A DNA stretch of 64,000 nt from Rathayibacter oskolensis (GCF_900177245.1 NZ_FXBM01000001.1:1426001-1490000), one strand, 5' to 3'; counted from the stretch's first letter, positions 1-10,276 are shown. The notes: generated from the letters alone by a model not told the origin. Numbers and translations: made by a program.

Positions 1-403
1 GCGCACGATCGTCGACGCCGCCCACAACCCGCACGGCGCGGCGTCCCTCGCCGCCGCTCTGGGCCGCTACTTCGACTTCGACCGCGTCACCGCCGTTCTC
101 GGAGTGCTCGCCGAGAAGGACGCCGAGGGGATCCTCCGCGAGCTCCGGCCCGTCGTCGACGAGCTGATCATCACGACGGCGCCGAGCGCCCGGGCGCTCC
201 CCTCGGCCGATCTCGCCGCCCTGGCCCGCACGGTGTTCCCGGAGGAGGCGGTGCACGTCGCCGACGACCCGCACGCAGCGCTGACGGCAGGCCGGCTCCT
301 CGCCGCGCGCACCGACAAGGGCGCGCTGATCGTCACCGGATCGATCACCCTGGTCGGGACCACCCTGACCGTCTCCCGCGACGAGAACTGGCTCGGTTCG
401 TGA
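1..403 (+). CDS. folC: Folylpolyglutamate synthase / dihydrofolate synthase, C-terminal part
   Basis: The gene enters from the left edge, so only about the last 133 codons are seen, read from base 2. FolC adds glutamate to (dihydro)folates in the cytoplasm with ATP. The visible segment begins with the Mur-ligase-type motif DAAHNPHG, which lies at the junction to the C-terminal Rossmann-like domain, and ends with ...GSITLVGTTLT, as usual in FolC. The stop at 401-403 overlaps the GTG start of the next gene (GTGA), so the two are translationally coupled. The N-terminal ATP-binding half is outside the window. Confidence 0.93.
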   Translation, partial: RTIVDAAHNPHGAASLAAALGRYFDFDRVTAVLGVLAEKDAEGILRELRPVVDELIITTAPSARALPSADLAALARTVFPEEAVHVADDPHAALTAGRLLAARTDKGALIVTGSITLVGTTLTVSRDENWLGS

Positions 404-792
404 GGGCGGGGCGACCGCGGCGCAGCAGGACGGTCCGCGAGAGCCTCGGCTCGATCGTGCTCGGTTTCGAGACGGTCATCGTGTTCCTGGCGACCCTCGT
501 CGCCTTCGGCCTGAAGACCGCCGACCCGGTCGTCGTGCTCGTGGGCGGCGCCGTCCTCTGCCTCGCCCTCGTCGCGACGCTCGGCCTGCTGAACCGGCCG
601 ATCGGATTCCGGATCGGCTGGGTCCTCCAGTTCGTTATCGTGGCCACGGGCCTGCTCGTCCCGATCATGTTCCTCATCGGCGCGGCGTTCGTCGCGCTGT
701 GGGCGTACTGCATGGTGACCGGCGCCCGACTCGACGCCCAGGGCCGCCCACCGGCGGCCGGGACCACCGACCCCATCGAAGGAGACCGCTGA
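400..792 (+). CDS. DUF4233 domain membrane protein
   Basis: A 130-residue membrane protein starting with GTG inside the folC stop codon. Residues about 15-110 are hydrophobic and can form three or four membrane segments; the N-terminus is Arg-rich (cytoplasmic by the positive-inside rule) and the C-terminal tail is polar. Its position between folC and ndk is typical of DUF4233 proteins in Actinobacteria. No catalytic motif is visible and the function is unknown. It probably shares a transcript with folC and ndk. Confidence 0.85.
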   Translation: MRAGRPRRSRTVRESLGSIVLGFETVIVFLATLVAFGLKTADPVVVLVGGAVLCLALVATLGLLNRPIGFRIGWVLQFVIVATGLLVPIMFLIGAAFVALWAYCMVTGARLDAQGRPPAAGTTDPIEGDR

Positions 793-795
793 ACC

Positions 796-1212
796 ATGGC
801 CATCCAGGAGACCCTCGTCCTCGTCAAGCCCGACGGCGTCGCCCGCAACCTCACCGGCGAGATCCTCCGCCGCATCGAGGCGAAGGGCTACTCGCTCGTC
901 GACATCAAGCTCGTCGAGGCCGACCGCGAGCTGCTCGCCGCCCACTACGCCGAGCACGAGGGCAAGCCGTTCTACGAGCCCCTCGTGGAGTTCATGGAAA
1001 GCGGACCCATCGTCGCCCTCCGCATCGCGGGAGACCGCGTCATCGAGGGCTTCCGCTCCCTCGCCGGCACCACCGACCCCACCACCGCGGCCCCTGGCAC
1101 CATCCGCGGCGACCTCGGCCGCGACTGGGGCCTGAAGGTCCAGCAGAACCTCGTGCACGGGAGCGACAGTGTGGAATCCGCGGAGCGCGAGCTCTCACTC
1201 TGGTTCGCCTGA
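796..1212 (+). CDS. ndk: Nucleoside diphosphate kinase
   Basis: Transfers the gamma-phosphate of ATP to nucleoside diphosphates through a phosphohistidine. The 138-residue length is normal. It shows the N-terminal TLVLVKPDGV strand, the RNLTGEI region, and the active-site segment NLVHGSDS with His121 as the phosphorylated residue, followed by the usual SAERELSLWF ending. A strong ribosome site (AAGGAGA) sits 8 nt before the ATG at 796, only 3 nt after the upstream stop, so it is the last gene of folC-DUF4233-ndk. A repeat-filled spacer of about 650 bp follows. Confidence 0.97.
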   Translation: MAIQETLVLVKPDGVARNLTGEILRRIEAKGYSLVDIKLVEADRELLAAHYAEHEGKPFYEPLVEFMESGPIVALRIAGDRVIEGFRSLAGTTDPTTAAPGTIRGDLGRDWGLKVQQNLVHGSDSVESAERELSLWFA

Positions 1213-1217
1213 GCTCG

Positions 1218-1332
1218 TTCGCGCCGCGGTGATCCGCGGCGCCGCGGTCGTCTTTCCGAGGCGGTAGCGCTCCAGAGAGCGTCCTGCCTGCGGCGACGGG
1301 AAAGCGCTCCAACGCGCTTTCCCGGATACGCC
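1218..1332 (+). repeat. 115-bp structured intergenic repeat, copy A
   Basis: First of five related copies in the window (others at 1340-1454, 15537-15653, and inverted at 16217-16331 and 16388-16499). It has a GC-rich palindromic first half (CCGCGG-tgat-CCGCGG), a conserved core GAGAGCGTCCTGC at 1275-1287, and a perfect 10-bp hairpin: arms 1298-1307 and 1314-1323 with loop TCCAAC. No coding function is evident. Copies A and B are tandem, 122 bp apart. Confidence 0.8.
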
Positions 1333-1339
1333 GTTCCTC

Positions 1340-1454
1340 TTCGCGCCGCGGTGATCCGCGGCGCCGCGGTCGTCTTTCCGAGGCGGTAGCCCTCCCGAGA
1401 GCGTCCTGCGTGCGGCGACGGGAAAGCGCTCGGACGCGCTTTCCCGGATACGCC
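1340..1454 (+). repeat. 115-bp structured intergenic repeat, copy B
   Basis: Tandem duplicate of copy A, 7 bp after it and nearly identical. The hairpin arms are 1420-1429 and 1436-1445; the stem equals that of copy A but the loop has changed (TCGGAC against TCCAAC). The core GAGAGCGTCCTGC is intact. The high identity suggests a recent local duplication. Confidence 0.8.
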
Positions 1455-1527
1455 TCCGACTTGGTCACCGACTCTGGAGAGTGACACATGGGCGGAGAAC
1501 TGACCGCGGCCGTTCTCTGGGTCGAGT

Positions 1528-1574
1528 GTCCAGGAGTTGTCGTACTCGAGTGGCGACTACGACAACTTCTGGAC
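1528..1574. repeat. Inverted repeat IR1 with AGTTGTCGTA arms
   Basis: Arms 1528-1544 and 1558-1574 match at 16 of 17 positions around a 13-nt loop. The right arm (TACGACAACTTCTGGAC) recurs exactly at 1684-1700 in IR2. It lies in the ndk-VKOR spacer, between genes that converge, so it could act as a terminator or be a dispersed REP-like element. Nothing recognisable was seen between IR2 and the VKOR stop at 1870. Confidence 0.7.
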
Positions 1575-1656
1575 TCTCGTGGCCGGAGTCGCGCGCACCC
1601 GTCGGTGCTCCGCGCGTCATCGAGGCGCTGGTCCGGTCGCAGAGCGACCGAGACCT

Positions 1657-1697
1657 CAGAAGTTGTCGCACTCGTGTGCCGAGTACGACAACTTCTG
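1657..1697. repeat. Inverted repeat IR2, same motif as IR1
   Basis: Arms 1657-1674 and 1680-1697 match at 17 of 18 positions with a 5-nt loop, giving a very stable hairpin. It carries the same AGAAGTTGTCG / CGACAACTTCT arms as IR1, 110 bp upstream. It lies downstream of the VKOR gene on the minus strand and may end that transcript, though there is no T-tract. Confidence 0.7.
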
Positions 1698-1869
1698 GAC
1701 AGTCGACCGCTTCAGCCGGGCGCTCGGCTCCGAGGCCACCGGCCACGCCCGAGGCATGTGCGGGAGAGCGCCTCCCGCGCGGTCCTGTCGGCGCACGCAG
1801 GACGCACGACGGAGCGCGGCCACGCCGGGAAGCCGGCCGCGGCACCGCGGATCGCCGCGGTGCACAGGA

Positions 1870-2487
1870 TCACAGGTACGACAGCACGTCCAGGCGGACC
1901 TGCGCCAGCACGGCGATCGCGAGGTAGCAGACGAGCGTGATGAAGGGGATCCAGCCGTAGGCGGCTCCGGCCGCGCGGCGGACCGCTGCGGGCACCGGGA
2001 ACAGGCCGTCGCGGAGCGTGCGCAGCGTCACCAGCCAGAAACTCGGGATCACGACTGCCCACGTGAGCATGCACCAGGGGCAGAGGGTACCCAGCACGAA
2101 CAGGCTCGTGCCGATCAGCCAGATCACGAAGCCGAGCGCGAAGACGAAGCCGAGAGTGAACAGCGCCCAGAACCAGCGGGCGAAGCGGGCCCCCGCGAGC
2201 AGACCCGCGCCGACCACGATCGGCGCGATCCAGGCCGCGACTCCGATGAGCGGGTTGGGGAAGCCGAAGACCGCGCCCTGCGGCGAGTTCAGGTTCGCGC
2301 TGCACTGCACGAGGAGGCTGAAGTCGCACCCGAGGCCCGTCGTCGGGTCGGTCAGGGCGGTGAACTTGTCGATGGTCAGCGCGAACGCCGCGGTCCAGCC
2401 CACGGCTCCGAGCACGATCAGCAGGACCGCGAACACGGTCGGGCGAGGGGGAGTGGCGGTGCTGGGCACCGCGGGATCGCTGGACAC
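1870..2487 (-). CDS. Vitamin K epoxide reductase family protein
   Basis: Integral membrane oxidoreductase of the VKOR family; bacterial members use quinone to re-oxidise a DsbA-like partner and so drive disulfide formation outside the cytoplasm. The 205-residue product has about five membrane segments. Both redox pairs are present: loop cysteines Cys54 and Cys62 (GLGC...QCS) and the CPWC motif Cys136/Cys139. The GTG at 2487 was chosen because a -10-like CATAAT (2494-2499) lies 6 nt upstream with no ribosome site, so the mRNA is probably leaderless. No thioredoxin-fold partner is encoded nearby. Confidence 0.88.
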   Translation of the reverse strand: MSSDPAVPSTATPPRPTVFAVLLIVLGAVGWTAAFALTIDKFTALTDPTTGLGCDFSLLVQCSANLNSPQGAVFGFPNPLIGVAAWIAPIVVGAGLLAGARFARWFWALFTLGFVFALGFVIWLIGTSLFVLGTLCPWCMLTWAVVIPSFWLVTLRTLRDGLFPVPAAVRRAAGAAYGWIPFITLVCYLAIAVLAQVRLDVLSYL

Positions 2488-2534
2488 CGGGGGATTATGG
2501 CATGCGCCGGATCGGCGGCTCTGGGAATGCGTGC

Positions 2535-2711
2535 GATAATCGGTTCCGTCGGTCAGGGAGATCCCGCTCCGACGAGAAGAAGGTTTACCGGGCGAGCACC
2601 GGGCCACAGAAGATCGACAGCGTTCCGCGAATGGACGTGACTGATCAGAGCTCCTCCGCGAGACGACCGAGGTCGCACCGCGGCGGGGCACGTGTCGGAT
2701 AGTCAGTTCCG
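2535..2711 (+). promoter_or_regulatory. Duplicated promoter-like motif in the rne leader
   Basis: Two near-identical 14-mers, GATAATCGGTTCCG (2535-2548) and GATAGTCAGTTCCG (2698-2711), lie upstream of rne. Each begins with a -10-like hexamer (GATAAT, GATAGT), so they look like tandem promoters giving 5' leaders of roughly 150 and 315 nt. The 376-bp spacer 2488-2863 holds no other gene. Promoter activity is inferred from sequence only. Confidence 0.4.
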
Positions 2712-2863
2712 AGAGTGAAGCTGCACCCAGAGTCCGCGCCACGTGAGCGACGGAACCGGGGGAGCGGAAGGATTCGCGACGGGCCCCAGGCGGTCCGCTC
2801 GCACGACAAGAGCATCCGGGTGAGAAGGCGCGGCGGACGACCCGGCCGAGGAGTGCACCAGTA

Positions 2864-5482
2864 ATGGTGGAAGAGAACAACACGAGCGGATCCGATCCGG
2901 ACCGCGACGAGCCCCGCAGCGGGGCCAGGAAGATCAGCCGCCTCTTCGGTGGCCGTCGGGCGACCCGGCGGACCGAGTCGAGCGCGCCAGCGACAGGGGG
3001 AACGATCATCGATACCGACGAGACCGACCAGACCGAGCAGGGGACTCCCGGCGCAGAGGCGGCCGACGAGCCGTCGACGTCGACGGGTGCCGTGTTCTTC
3101 AACGCTCTGCCGCCGCTGGCGACGCAGGAGGCGGACGGGCGGCCGAGCAGGCCGGCCCTCCCGAGCACGTCCCTCCTCTTCCAGGCGCCCGAGCTCCCCG
3201 ACTACGTCGAGCTGGCGCCCCTCCCGCCCCGCGGTGCGCCGCTGGGCGTCCGCGAGGAGCGCGACGCGCCGGTGGAGGAGCAGGGCTCGGTCCGCCGCCG
3301 GACCCGTCGCCGCAGCGGCGAGGGTGATCGGAGCGGAGCGGACGACTCCGAGAACACCGTCGTCCGGGTCCGCCAGCCCCGCGAGCAGAGGGAGCCCCGC
3401 GAGCCGGAGCTCATCACCGAACCCCAGCGGATCAAGGGCTCGACCCGCCTCGAGGCCAAGAAGCAGCGCCGCCGCGACGGTCGCGATGCGGGTCGTCGCC
3501 GCACGGTCGTCACCGAGTCCGAGTTCCTCGCCCGTCGTGAGGCCGTCGACCGCGTCATGGTCGTCCGCTCGAAGCAGGACAGCATCCGCATCGGCGTCCT
3601 CGAGGACGGCGTGCTCGCCGAGCACTACGTCGCCCGCTCGCAGGAGGCGTCCCTCATCGGGAACGTGTACCTCGGCCGGGTGCAGAACGTCCTGCCGAGC
3701 ATGGAGGCGGCCTTCGTCGACATCGGGCGCGGTCGCAACGCCGTGCTCTACTCCGGAGAGGTCGACTGGGACGCGGCGAACAACGCCGGCGGCCCCCGCC
3801 GCATCGAGCTCGCGCTGAAGCCGGGCGACCGCGTCCTGGTGCAGGTCACGAAGGACCCGATCGGGCACAAGGGCGCCCGCCTGACGAGCCAGATCTCGCT
3901 CCCGGGCCGCTACCTGGTCTACGTACCCAACGGCTCCATGAACGGCATCTCGCGCAAGCTCCCCGACACCGAGCGGGCGCGCCTCAAGAAGATCCTCAAG
4001 GAGGTCCTCCCCGAGAACGTCGGCGTCATCGTGCGCACGGCAGCCGAGGGCGCCACCGAGGAGCAGCTCACCGTCGACGTCGAGCGCCTCACCGCGCAGT
4101 GGACGGCGCTCAGCGAGAAGGCGGCGACCGGGCAGGCTCCCGCGCTCCTGCACAGCGAGCCCGACCTGCTCATCAAGATCGTCCGCGACGTCTTCAACGA
4201 GGACTTCGAGAAGATGGTCATCGCCGGGGACGACGCCCGCGAGACGATCGAGCTCTACCTCAGCCAGGTCGCCCCCGATCTGCTCGAGCGCGTCGAGATC
4301 TACGCCGGCGAGGAGGACGCGTTCGACGCGTTCCGCATCACGGAGCAGATCGAGAAGGCCCTCGAGCGCAAGGTCTGGCTGCCCAGCGGCGGGTCGCTCG
4401 TGATCGACCGCACCGAGGCGATGACGGTCGTCGACGTCAACACCGGCAAGTTCGTCGGCTCGGGCGGCAACCTCGAAGAGACGGTCACCAAGAACAACCT
4501 CGAGGCCGCGGAGGAGATCGTCCGGCAGCTGCGTCTGCGCGACATCGGCGGCATCATCGTCGTCGACTTCATCGACATGGTCCTCGAGTCCAACCGCGAC
4601 CTCGTGCTCCGCCGCCTCGTGGAGTGCCTGAGCCGTGACCGCACGAAGCACCAGGTCGCCGAGGTCACCTCCCTCGGTCTGGTGCAGATGACCCGCAAGA
4701 AGCTGGGCCTCGGCCTCCTCGAGACCTTCAGCGAGAACTGCGAGGTCTGCGCCGGCCGCGGCGTGATCGTCCACCACGACCCCGTGCTCAAGCACCGCTC
4801 GACCGCGGCGCCGCAGCAGGAGCGCCGCCGCGGCAAGCCCGCGTCCGGCGACCAGGCTCCGTCCGGCGGGTCCAGCCGCTCGAACGGGCAGAACGGCTCC
4901 GGAGGCGTCAAGTCGGTCAGCACGCACGCGATCACGGACGACGCCAAGAACGCGCTCGCCCAGATCGCCGCGAGCACCATCCACCCGCCGGCCGTCCGGC
5001 AGGTCGCGGAGGAGGCGGTGGCACTCGTCGACGACGCGGCCGAGTCGCTCACGGACGAGACCGCGACGGCCGAACCGTCTGCACCCTCTGCCGACGAGTC
5101 CGAGGGGGCGCCGCGCGCCGAGCGCGAGCCCTCGAGCCGGCGAGGTGACCGCCCCGCCCGCGGTGAGCGCCGTCGGCGAGGACGCGACCGCGAGCCGCGT
5201 GCCGAGGCGACCGACGCCCCCGCCGAGGAGGAGGCCGCGCCGACGCCGGTCGAGCCCGCCGCCGTCCCCATCCTCGACATCCCTCTCACGCCCGCTGCGC
5301 CCGTCGAGCGTCGGGTGCCGAGCGAGGTCGCCGAGCACCTGCTCGACTCAGTGCTCGACGCCCTTCCGGCGCCGAAGCAGCCGGGTCAGGGGCGCGCGAA
5401 GAGCCGTCGCGTGACGACCGCCGCCCTGACCGGCGTCGCCGTCATCCCCGAGCAGACGCCGCGCCGCGCCGAGCAGCAGTAG
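2864..5482 (+). CDS. rne: Ribonuclease E/G family endoribonuclease
   Basis: Main endoribonuclease for mRNA decay and rRNA maturation in actinobacteria. The product has 872 residues. The catalytic core starts near residue 232 (VVRSKQDSIRIGVLEDG) with an S1-type domain; the metal-binding aspartates are Asp524 in VVDVNTGKF and Asp568 in VVDFIDM; the zinc link is CEVC at Cys626/Cys629. Long charged, low-complexity arms precede (1-230) and follow (about 650-872) the core, as in actinobacterial RNase E where the core is central. The ATG at 2864 opens a continuous frame. Transcription probably starts at one or both motifs in the long leader. Confidence 0.95.
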   Translation: MVEENNTSGSDPDRDEPRSGARKISRLFGGRRATRRTESSAPATGGTIIDTDETDQTEQGTPGAEAADEPSTSTGAVFFNALPPLATQEADGRPSRPALPSTSLLFQAPELPDYVELAPLPPRGAPLGVREERDAPVEEQGSVRRRTRRRSGEGDRSGADDSENTVVRVRQPREQREPREPELITEPQRIKGSTRLEAKKQRRRDGRDAGRRRTVVTESEFLARREAVDRVMVVRSKQDSIRIGVLEDGVLAEHYVARSQEASLIGNVYLGRVQNVLPSMEAAFVDIGRGRNAVLYSGEVDWDAANNAGGPRRIELALKPGDRVLVQVTKDPIGHKGARLTSQISLPGRYLVYVPNGSMNGISRKLPDTERARLKKILKEVLPENVGVIVRTAAEGATEEQLTVDVERLTAQWTALSEKAATGQAPALLHSEPDLLIKIVRDVFNEDFEKMVIAGDDARETIELYLSQVAPDLLERVEIYAGEEDAFDAFRITEQIEKALERKVWLPSGGSLVIDRTEAMTVVDVNTGKFVGSGGNLEETVTKNNLEAAEEIVRQLRLRDIGGIIVVDFIDMVLESNRDLVLRRLVECLSRDRTKHQVAEVTSLGLVQMTRKKLGLGLLETFSENCEVCAGRGVIVHHDPVLKHRSTAAPQQERRRGKPASGDQAPSGGSSRSNGQNGSGGVKSVSTHAITDDAKNALAQIAASTIHPPAVRQVAEEAVALVDDAAESLTDETATAEPSAPSADESEGAPRAEREPSSRRGDRPARGERRRRGRDREPRAEATDAPAEEEAAPTPVEPAAVPILDIPLTPAAPVERRVPSEVAEHLLDSVLDALPAPKQPGQGRAKSRRVTTAALTGVAVIPEQTPRRAEQQ

Positions 5483-5512
5483 CGCACGCCCGGAGCGATC
5501 AGCCCGGAGCGT

Positions 5513-5824
5513 TCAGTGGGGCCCGGCGCCCGGCGAGAGCCGGCGCCGGGCCCTCTCGCTCTCGCGGTCCCGCCCCTTGACCCGGAGTCCGCTGTCCCGG
5601 AGTCGCTCCACCAGCTCGCGAGCGCCGACCGGAACGGCCCCGGCCGCGATCAGCGCCGCACGCCGCTCCTCGGGCACGTCGTAGTGATCGAGGTCGAAAC
5701 TGCGCTCGGGGAGGCCGACGCGACGGGCGAAGGCGTGCAGCTCCTCCAGCGAGGTGTCGCTCACCAGGTGCGCCCAGAGCGTGTCGTGGGCCGGCCAGCG
5801 CGCCGCGTCGAGGAGGATCGCCAT
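5513..5824 (-). CDS. DUF4031 domain-containing protein
   Basis: A 103-residue cytoplasmic protein of the DUF4031 family, convergent with rne. It shows the family's start MAILLDAARWPAHDTLWAHLVSD, the DLDHYDVPEERRAAL segment with conserved His/Asp, and a C-terminal GARELVERLRDSGLR helix. Function unknown. A -10-like TACGAT (5831-5836) lies exactly 6 nt before the ATG, indicating a leaderless mRNA. Its last codons also form the hairpin that probably ends the rne transcript. Confidence 0.85.
   Translation of the reverse strand: MAILLDAARWPAHDTLWAHLVSDTSLEELHAFARRVGLPERSFDLDHYDVPEERRAALIAAGAVPVGARELVERLRDSGLRVKGRDRESERARRRLSPGAGPH
5519..5553. terminator. Strong hairpin after rne, inside the DUF4031 3' end
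   Basis: Perfect 12-bp arms GGGCCCGGCGCC (5519-5530) and GGCGCCGGGCCC (5542-5553), 37 bp after the rne stop. It lies within the last codons of the convergent DUF4031 gene, so one hairpin serves as terminator sequence and coding sequence. There is no T-tract, as is common in high-GC actinobacteria. Confidence 0.65.
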
Positions 5825-5941
5825 CCGTCGATCGTAGGCGGCGCGCCGCAGACCACGGCCGCGCCTCCTCGACTATCGTGACGGGGTCGTCCGTTCGCGA
5901 GTGCGAAGACCTCCCGGCATCCCGTGGCCATCCCGCCGCGT

Positions 5942-5970
5942 TTGACCGGTGGCCCCGCATCCCGTACTCT
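5942..5970 (+). promoter_or_regulatory. SigA-type promoter of the rplU-rpmA-obgE cluster
   Basis: TTGACC (5942-5947), 17-nt spacer, TACTCT (5965-5970): a near-consensus primary sigma promoter. The start point would be near 5977, leaving a leader of about 190 nt before rplU. The leader contains a GC-rich hairpin (CGGGGC-tcc-GCCCCG, near 6100) and may be a ribosomal-protein leader. The 345-bp spacer 5825-6169 holds no other recognisable gene. Confidence 0.65.
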
Positions 5971-6169
5971 TGACCGTTGGTGTGGCGCGATCCATGTGCT
6001 CACGCAGATTTCCGTCGTCGCTCGTCTCCTCCGGGAGGACGGGCCGCGGTGCCGGTTCCCTCGTGTCGTGTGGGAGACGGGAACGAATCGGAAGACCGGG
6101 GCTCCGCCCCGTCCATACAAGCCCCCGGATGGCCCATGCGCCCGTCCAGACGAGAAACAGGTACGAGAA

Positions 6170-6478
6170 GTGGTTTACGCAGTAGTGCGCGCCGGCGGTC
6201 GGCAGGAGAAGGTCGAGATCGGCACCATCGTGACGATGGACCGCATCAAGGCCGGCAAGGGCAGCACCGTGCAGCTTCCTGCCGTGCTCCTCGTCGACGG
6301 TGAGTCGATCACCTCCGACGCAGCGGCCCTCGCGAGCGTCTCGGTCACGGCCGAGGTGCTCGAGGATCTCCGCGGTCCGAAGATCATCATCCAGAAGTTC
6401 AAGAACAAGACCGGCTACAAGAAGCGCCAGGGGCACCGTCAGGACCTCACGCGCGTCAAGGTCACAGGCATCAAGTAA
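6170..6478 (+). CDS. rplU: 50S ribosomal protein L21
   Basis: Binds 23S rRNA in the large subunit. The 102 residues match the normal length: [17 protein letters not shown] at the N-terminus and [18 protein letters not shown] at the C-terminus are L21 hallmarks. The GTG at 6170 was chosen because it gives the canonical M-V-Y-A-V start; upstream codons in the same frame belong to the leader. First gene of rplU-rpmA-obgE, expressed from the promoter at 5942-5970. Confidence 0.96.
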   Translation: MVYAVVRAGGRQEKVEIGTIVTMDRIKAGKGSTVQLPAVLLVDGESITSDAAALASVSVTAEVLEDLRGPKIIIQKFKNKTGYKKRQGHRQDLTRVKVTGIK

Positions 6479-6593
6479 CCCCGCCGTCAGGCACACCGTG
6501 CCGTCCAGGCACAAGAGCTGACCTGCGGAGCGAGCCATCGCCCGCAGGACACCAGCACGGGGCTGCGGCCCCCCGGTCTCGAGGAGATGAGAA

Positions 6594-8517
<1,924 letters not shown>

Positions 8518-8690
8518 CCCGGCCCGCGAGCGATCAGCAGGCACCTGGGCGATCTGCCGGTCCGGGTGCGGTCAGCAGGCACCTGCGCGATCAGCAGGTG
8601 CCTGCGCGATCTGCAGGCTTCGCCGGCGATCGAGCCACCGGCCAGGACTCGCTCCGCGAAGCCTGATCGCCTGCAGATCGCACCTCCGCC
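8518..8690. repeat. Intergenic repeat array with GCGATCTGCAGG motif, locus 1
   Basis: Degenerate direct repeats (CAGCAGGCACCTG, GCGATCWGCMGG) fill the obgE-proA spacer. A forward copy at 8606-8617 is answered by the inverted copy CCTGCAGATCGCAC at 8670-8683, so the RNA can fold into a long hairpin, supported by GCTTCGC/GCGAAGC inside it. Related arrays occur at 41011-41169 and 54646-54696. It may terminate obgE transcription. Confidence 0.65.
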
Positions 8691-8721
8691 GCCCGCCTTC
8701 GGCACCGAATACACTGGTCCG

Positions 8722-9993
8722 ATGCCGCAGACGACCCTCGACCGCAGCGCCGAACTGACCGAGCGCTTCGCCGCCTCCCGTCTGGCCTCGCGCTCTCTCC
8801 GCAGCGCCACGACCGACCTCAAGAACCGCGCTCTCCTCGCCATCGCGGACGCCGTGCGCGCAGGCACCGACCGCATCGTCCCCGCGAACGCCCTCGACCT
8901 GGCCGCCGGACGCGAGAGCGGGATGAGCGCCGGCCTCCAGGACAGGCTCCGTCTCGACGAGGCGCGGCTCGGTTCCCTCGCCGATGCGGTCGTCGCCGTC
9001 GCCGGCCTGGTCGACCCGGTCGGGCAGACCGTCCGCGGCTCCCTCCTCCCCAACGGCGCCTCGTTGACCCAGGTCCGCGTGCCGTTCGGCGTCGTCGGAG
9101 CCATCTACGAGGCGCGACCCAATGTCACCATCGACATCGCGGCGCTGGCTCTCAAGAGCGGCAACGCCGTCGTCCTCCGGGGAGGCTCGGCGGCCGAGAA
9201 CACCAATCGCGTCCTCGTCGAGCTCCTCCAGGAGGCCGTCGCCTCCGTCGGCCTCCCGGCTGAGCTGATCCAGACGGTCGACGACCACGGGCGCGACGGG
9301 GCGAGGGCGCTGATGCGCGCCCGCGGCTACGTCGACGTCCTGGTGCCGCGGGGGAGCGCCGGCCTGATCGAGTCCGTCGTCACCGAGTCGACGGTTCCGG
9401 TCATCGAGACGGGCGCCGGAGTGGTGCACGTCTTCCTCGACGAGACCGCCGACGAGCGATGGGCGATCGACATCGTCCACAACGCCAAGACCCAGCGGCC
9501 GAGCACCTGCAACGCTCTCGAGACGCTCCTCGTCCACCGCGCAGCCGCCGAGAGGCTGCTCCCGCCGGTCCTCGGCCGTCTCGTGCGCGCCGGAGTGACG
9601 GTGCACGGCGACGAGAGGGTCCGCAGACTCTTCCCCGACGCGGTGCCCGCGACGGAGGAGGACTGGTCGGCCGAGTACTACTCGCTCGACATCGCGGTGG
9701 CCGTCGTCGACGACCTCGACGCCGCGATGGACCACATCGCGCGCTACTCGACCCACCACACCGAGTCGATCGTCACGAACGACCTCGGCAGCGCCGAGCG
9801 CTTCCTCGCCGAGGTCGACTCCGCGGTGGTCATGGTCAACGCCTCCACCCGGTTCACCGACGGAGGCGAGTTCGGCTTCGGCGCCGAGGTCGGCATCTCG
9901 ACGCAGAAGCTGCACGCCCGAGGCCCGATGGGCCTCCCCGAGCTGACCAGCACCAAGTGGCTCCTGCGGGGCGCGGGCCAGGTCCGCGCCTAG
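8722..9993 (+). CDS. proA: Glutamate-5-semialdehyde dehydrogenase (gamma-glutamyl phosphate reductase)
   Basis: Second step of proline synthesis: NADPH-dependent reduction of gamma-glutamyl phosphate. The product has 423 residues. The catalytic cysteine is Cys263 in QRPSTCNALE; IYEARPNVTIDIAALALKSGN and GNAVVLRGGSA mark the nucleotide-binding region. The ATG at 8722 is favoured because TACACT (8710-8715) lies exactly 6 nt upstream and there is no ribosome site: a leaderless start. No proB is adjacent. Confidence 0.95.
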   Translation: MPQTTLDRSAELTERFAASRLASRSLRSATTDLKNRALLAIADAVRAGTDRIVPANALDLAAGRESGMSAGLQDRLRLDEARLGSLADAVVAVAGLVDPVGQTVRGSLLPNGASLTQVRVPFGVVGAIYEARPNVTIDIAALALKSGNAVVLRGGSAAENTNRVLVELLQEAVASVGLPAELIQTVDDHGRDGARALMRARGYVDVLVPRGSAGLIESVVTESTVPVIETGAGVVHVFLDETADERWAIDIVHNAKTQRPSTCNALETLLVHRAAAERLLPPVLGRLVRAGVTVHGDERVRRLFPDAVPATEEDWSAEYYSLDIAVAVVDDLDAAMDHIARYSTHHTESIVTNDLGSAERFLAEVDSAVVMVNASTRFTDGGEFGFGAEVGISTQKLHARGPMGLPELTSTKWLLRGAGQVRA

Positions 9994-10060
9994 CGCGACA
10001 GCGTCCGGGTAGACTCGTCGAAGCCCCGCGCGGGCACCCCCGACTTTCAAGGAGCACAGC

Positions 10061-10258
10061 ATGTCCCTGGCGACGACCGTCCTCGCAGAGGCCTCGACGC
10101 ACGTCGAGCTGCCGTTCCCCGCCCTCGTCTTCGGCCTGATCGCCGTGGTGGCCTTCTCGGCGCTCGGCTTCGTCACGTGGAGCTACCGCGACGTCGCGAA
10201 CCGCCACTCCCACAAGACCGCCGGTGCCTCGCACGACCAGCACGGCCACGGCCACTAG
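10061..10258 (+). CDS. Small membrane protein with His-rich tail
   Basis: A 65-residue protein with a clear ribosome site (AAGGAG) 8 nt before the ATG and a TAGACT -10-like box at 10010-10015. Residues about 18-42 form one membrane helix; the C-terminus is rich in histidine (NRHSHKTAG...HDQHGHGH), suggesting metal contact or buffering, which is inference. Small proteins of this kind lie between proA and nadD in relatives as I recall. Function unknown. Confidence 0.7.
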   Translation: MSLATTVLAEASTHVELPFPALVFGLIAVVAFSALGFVTWSYRDVANRHSHKTAGASHDQHGHGH

Positions 10259-10276
10259 TCCGGCGGCCCCGCGATC

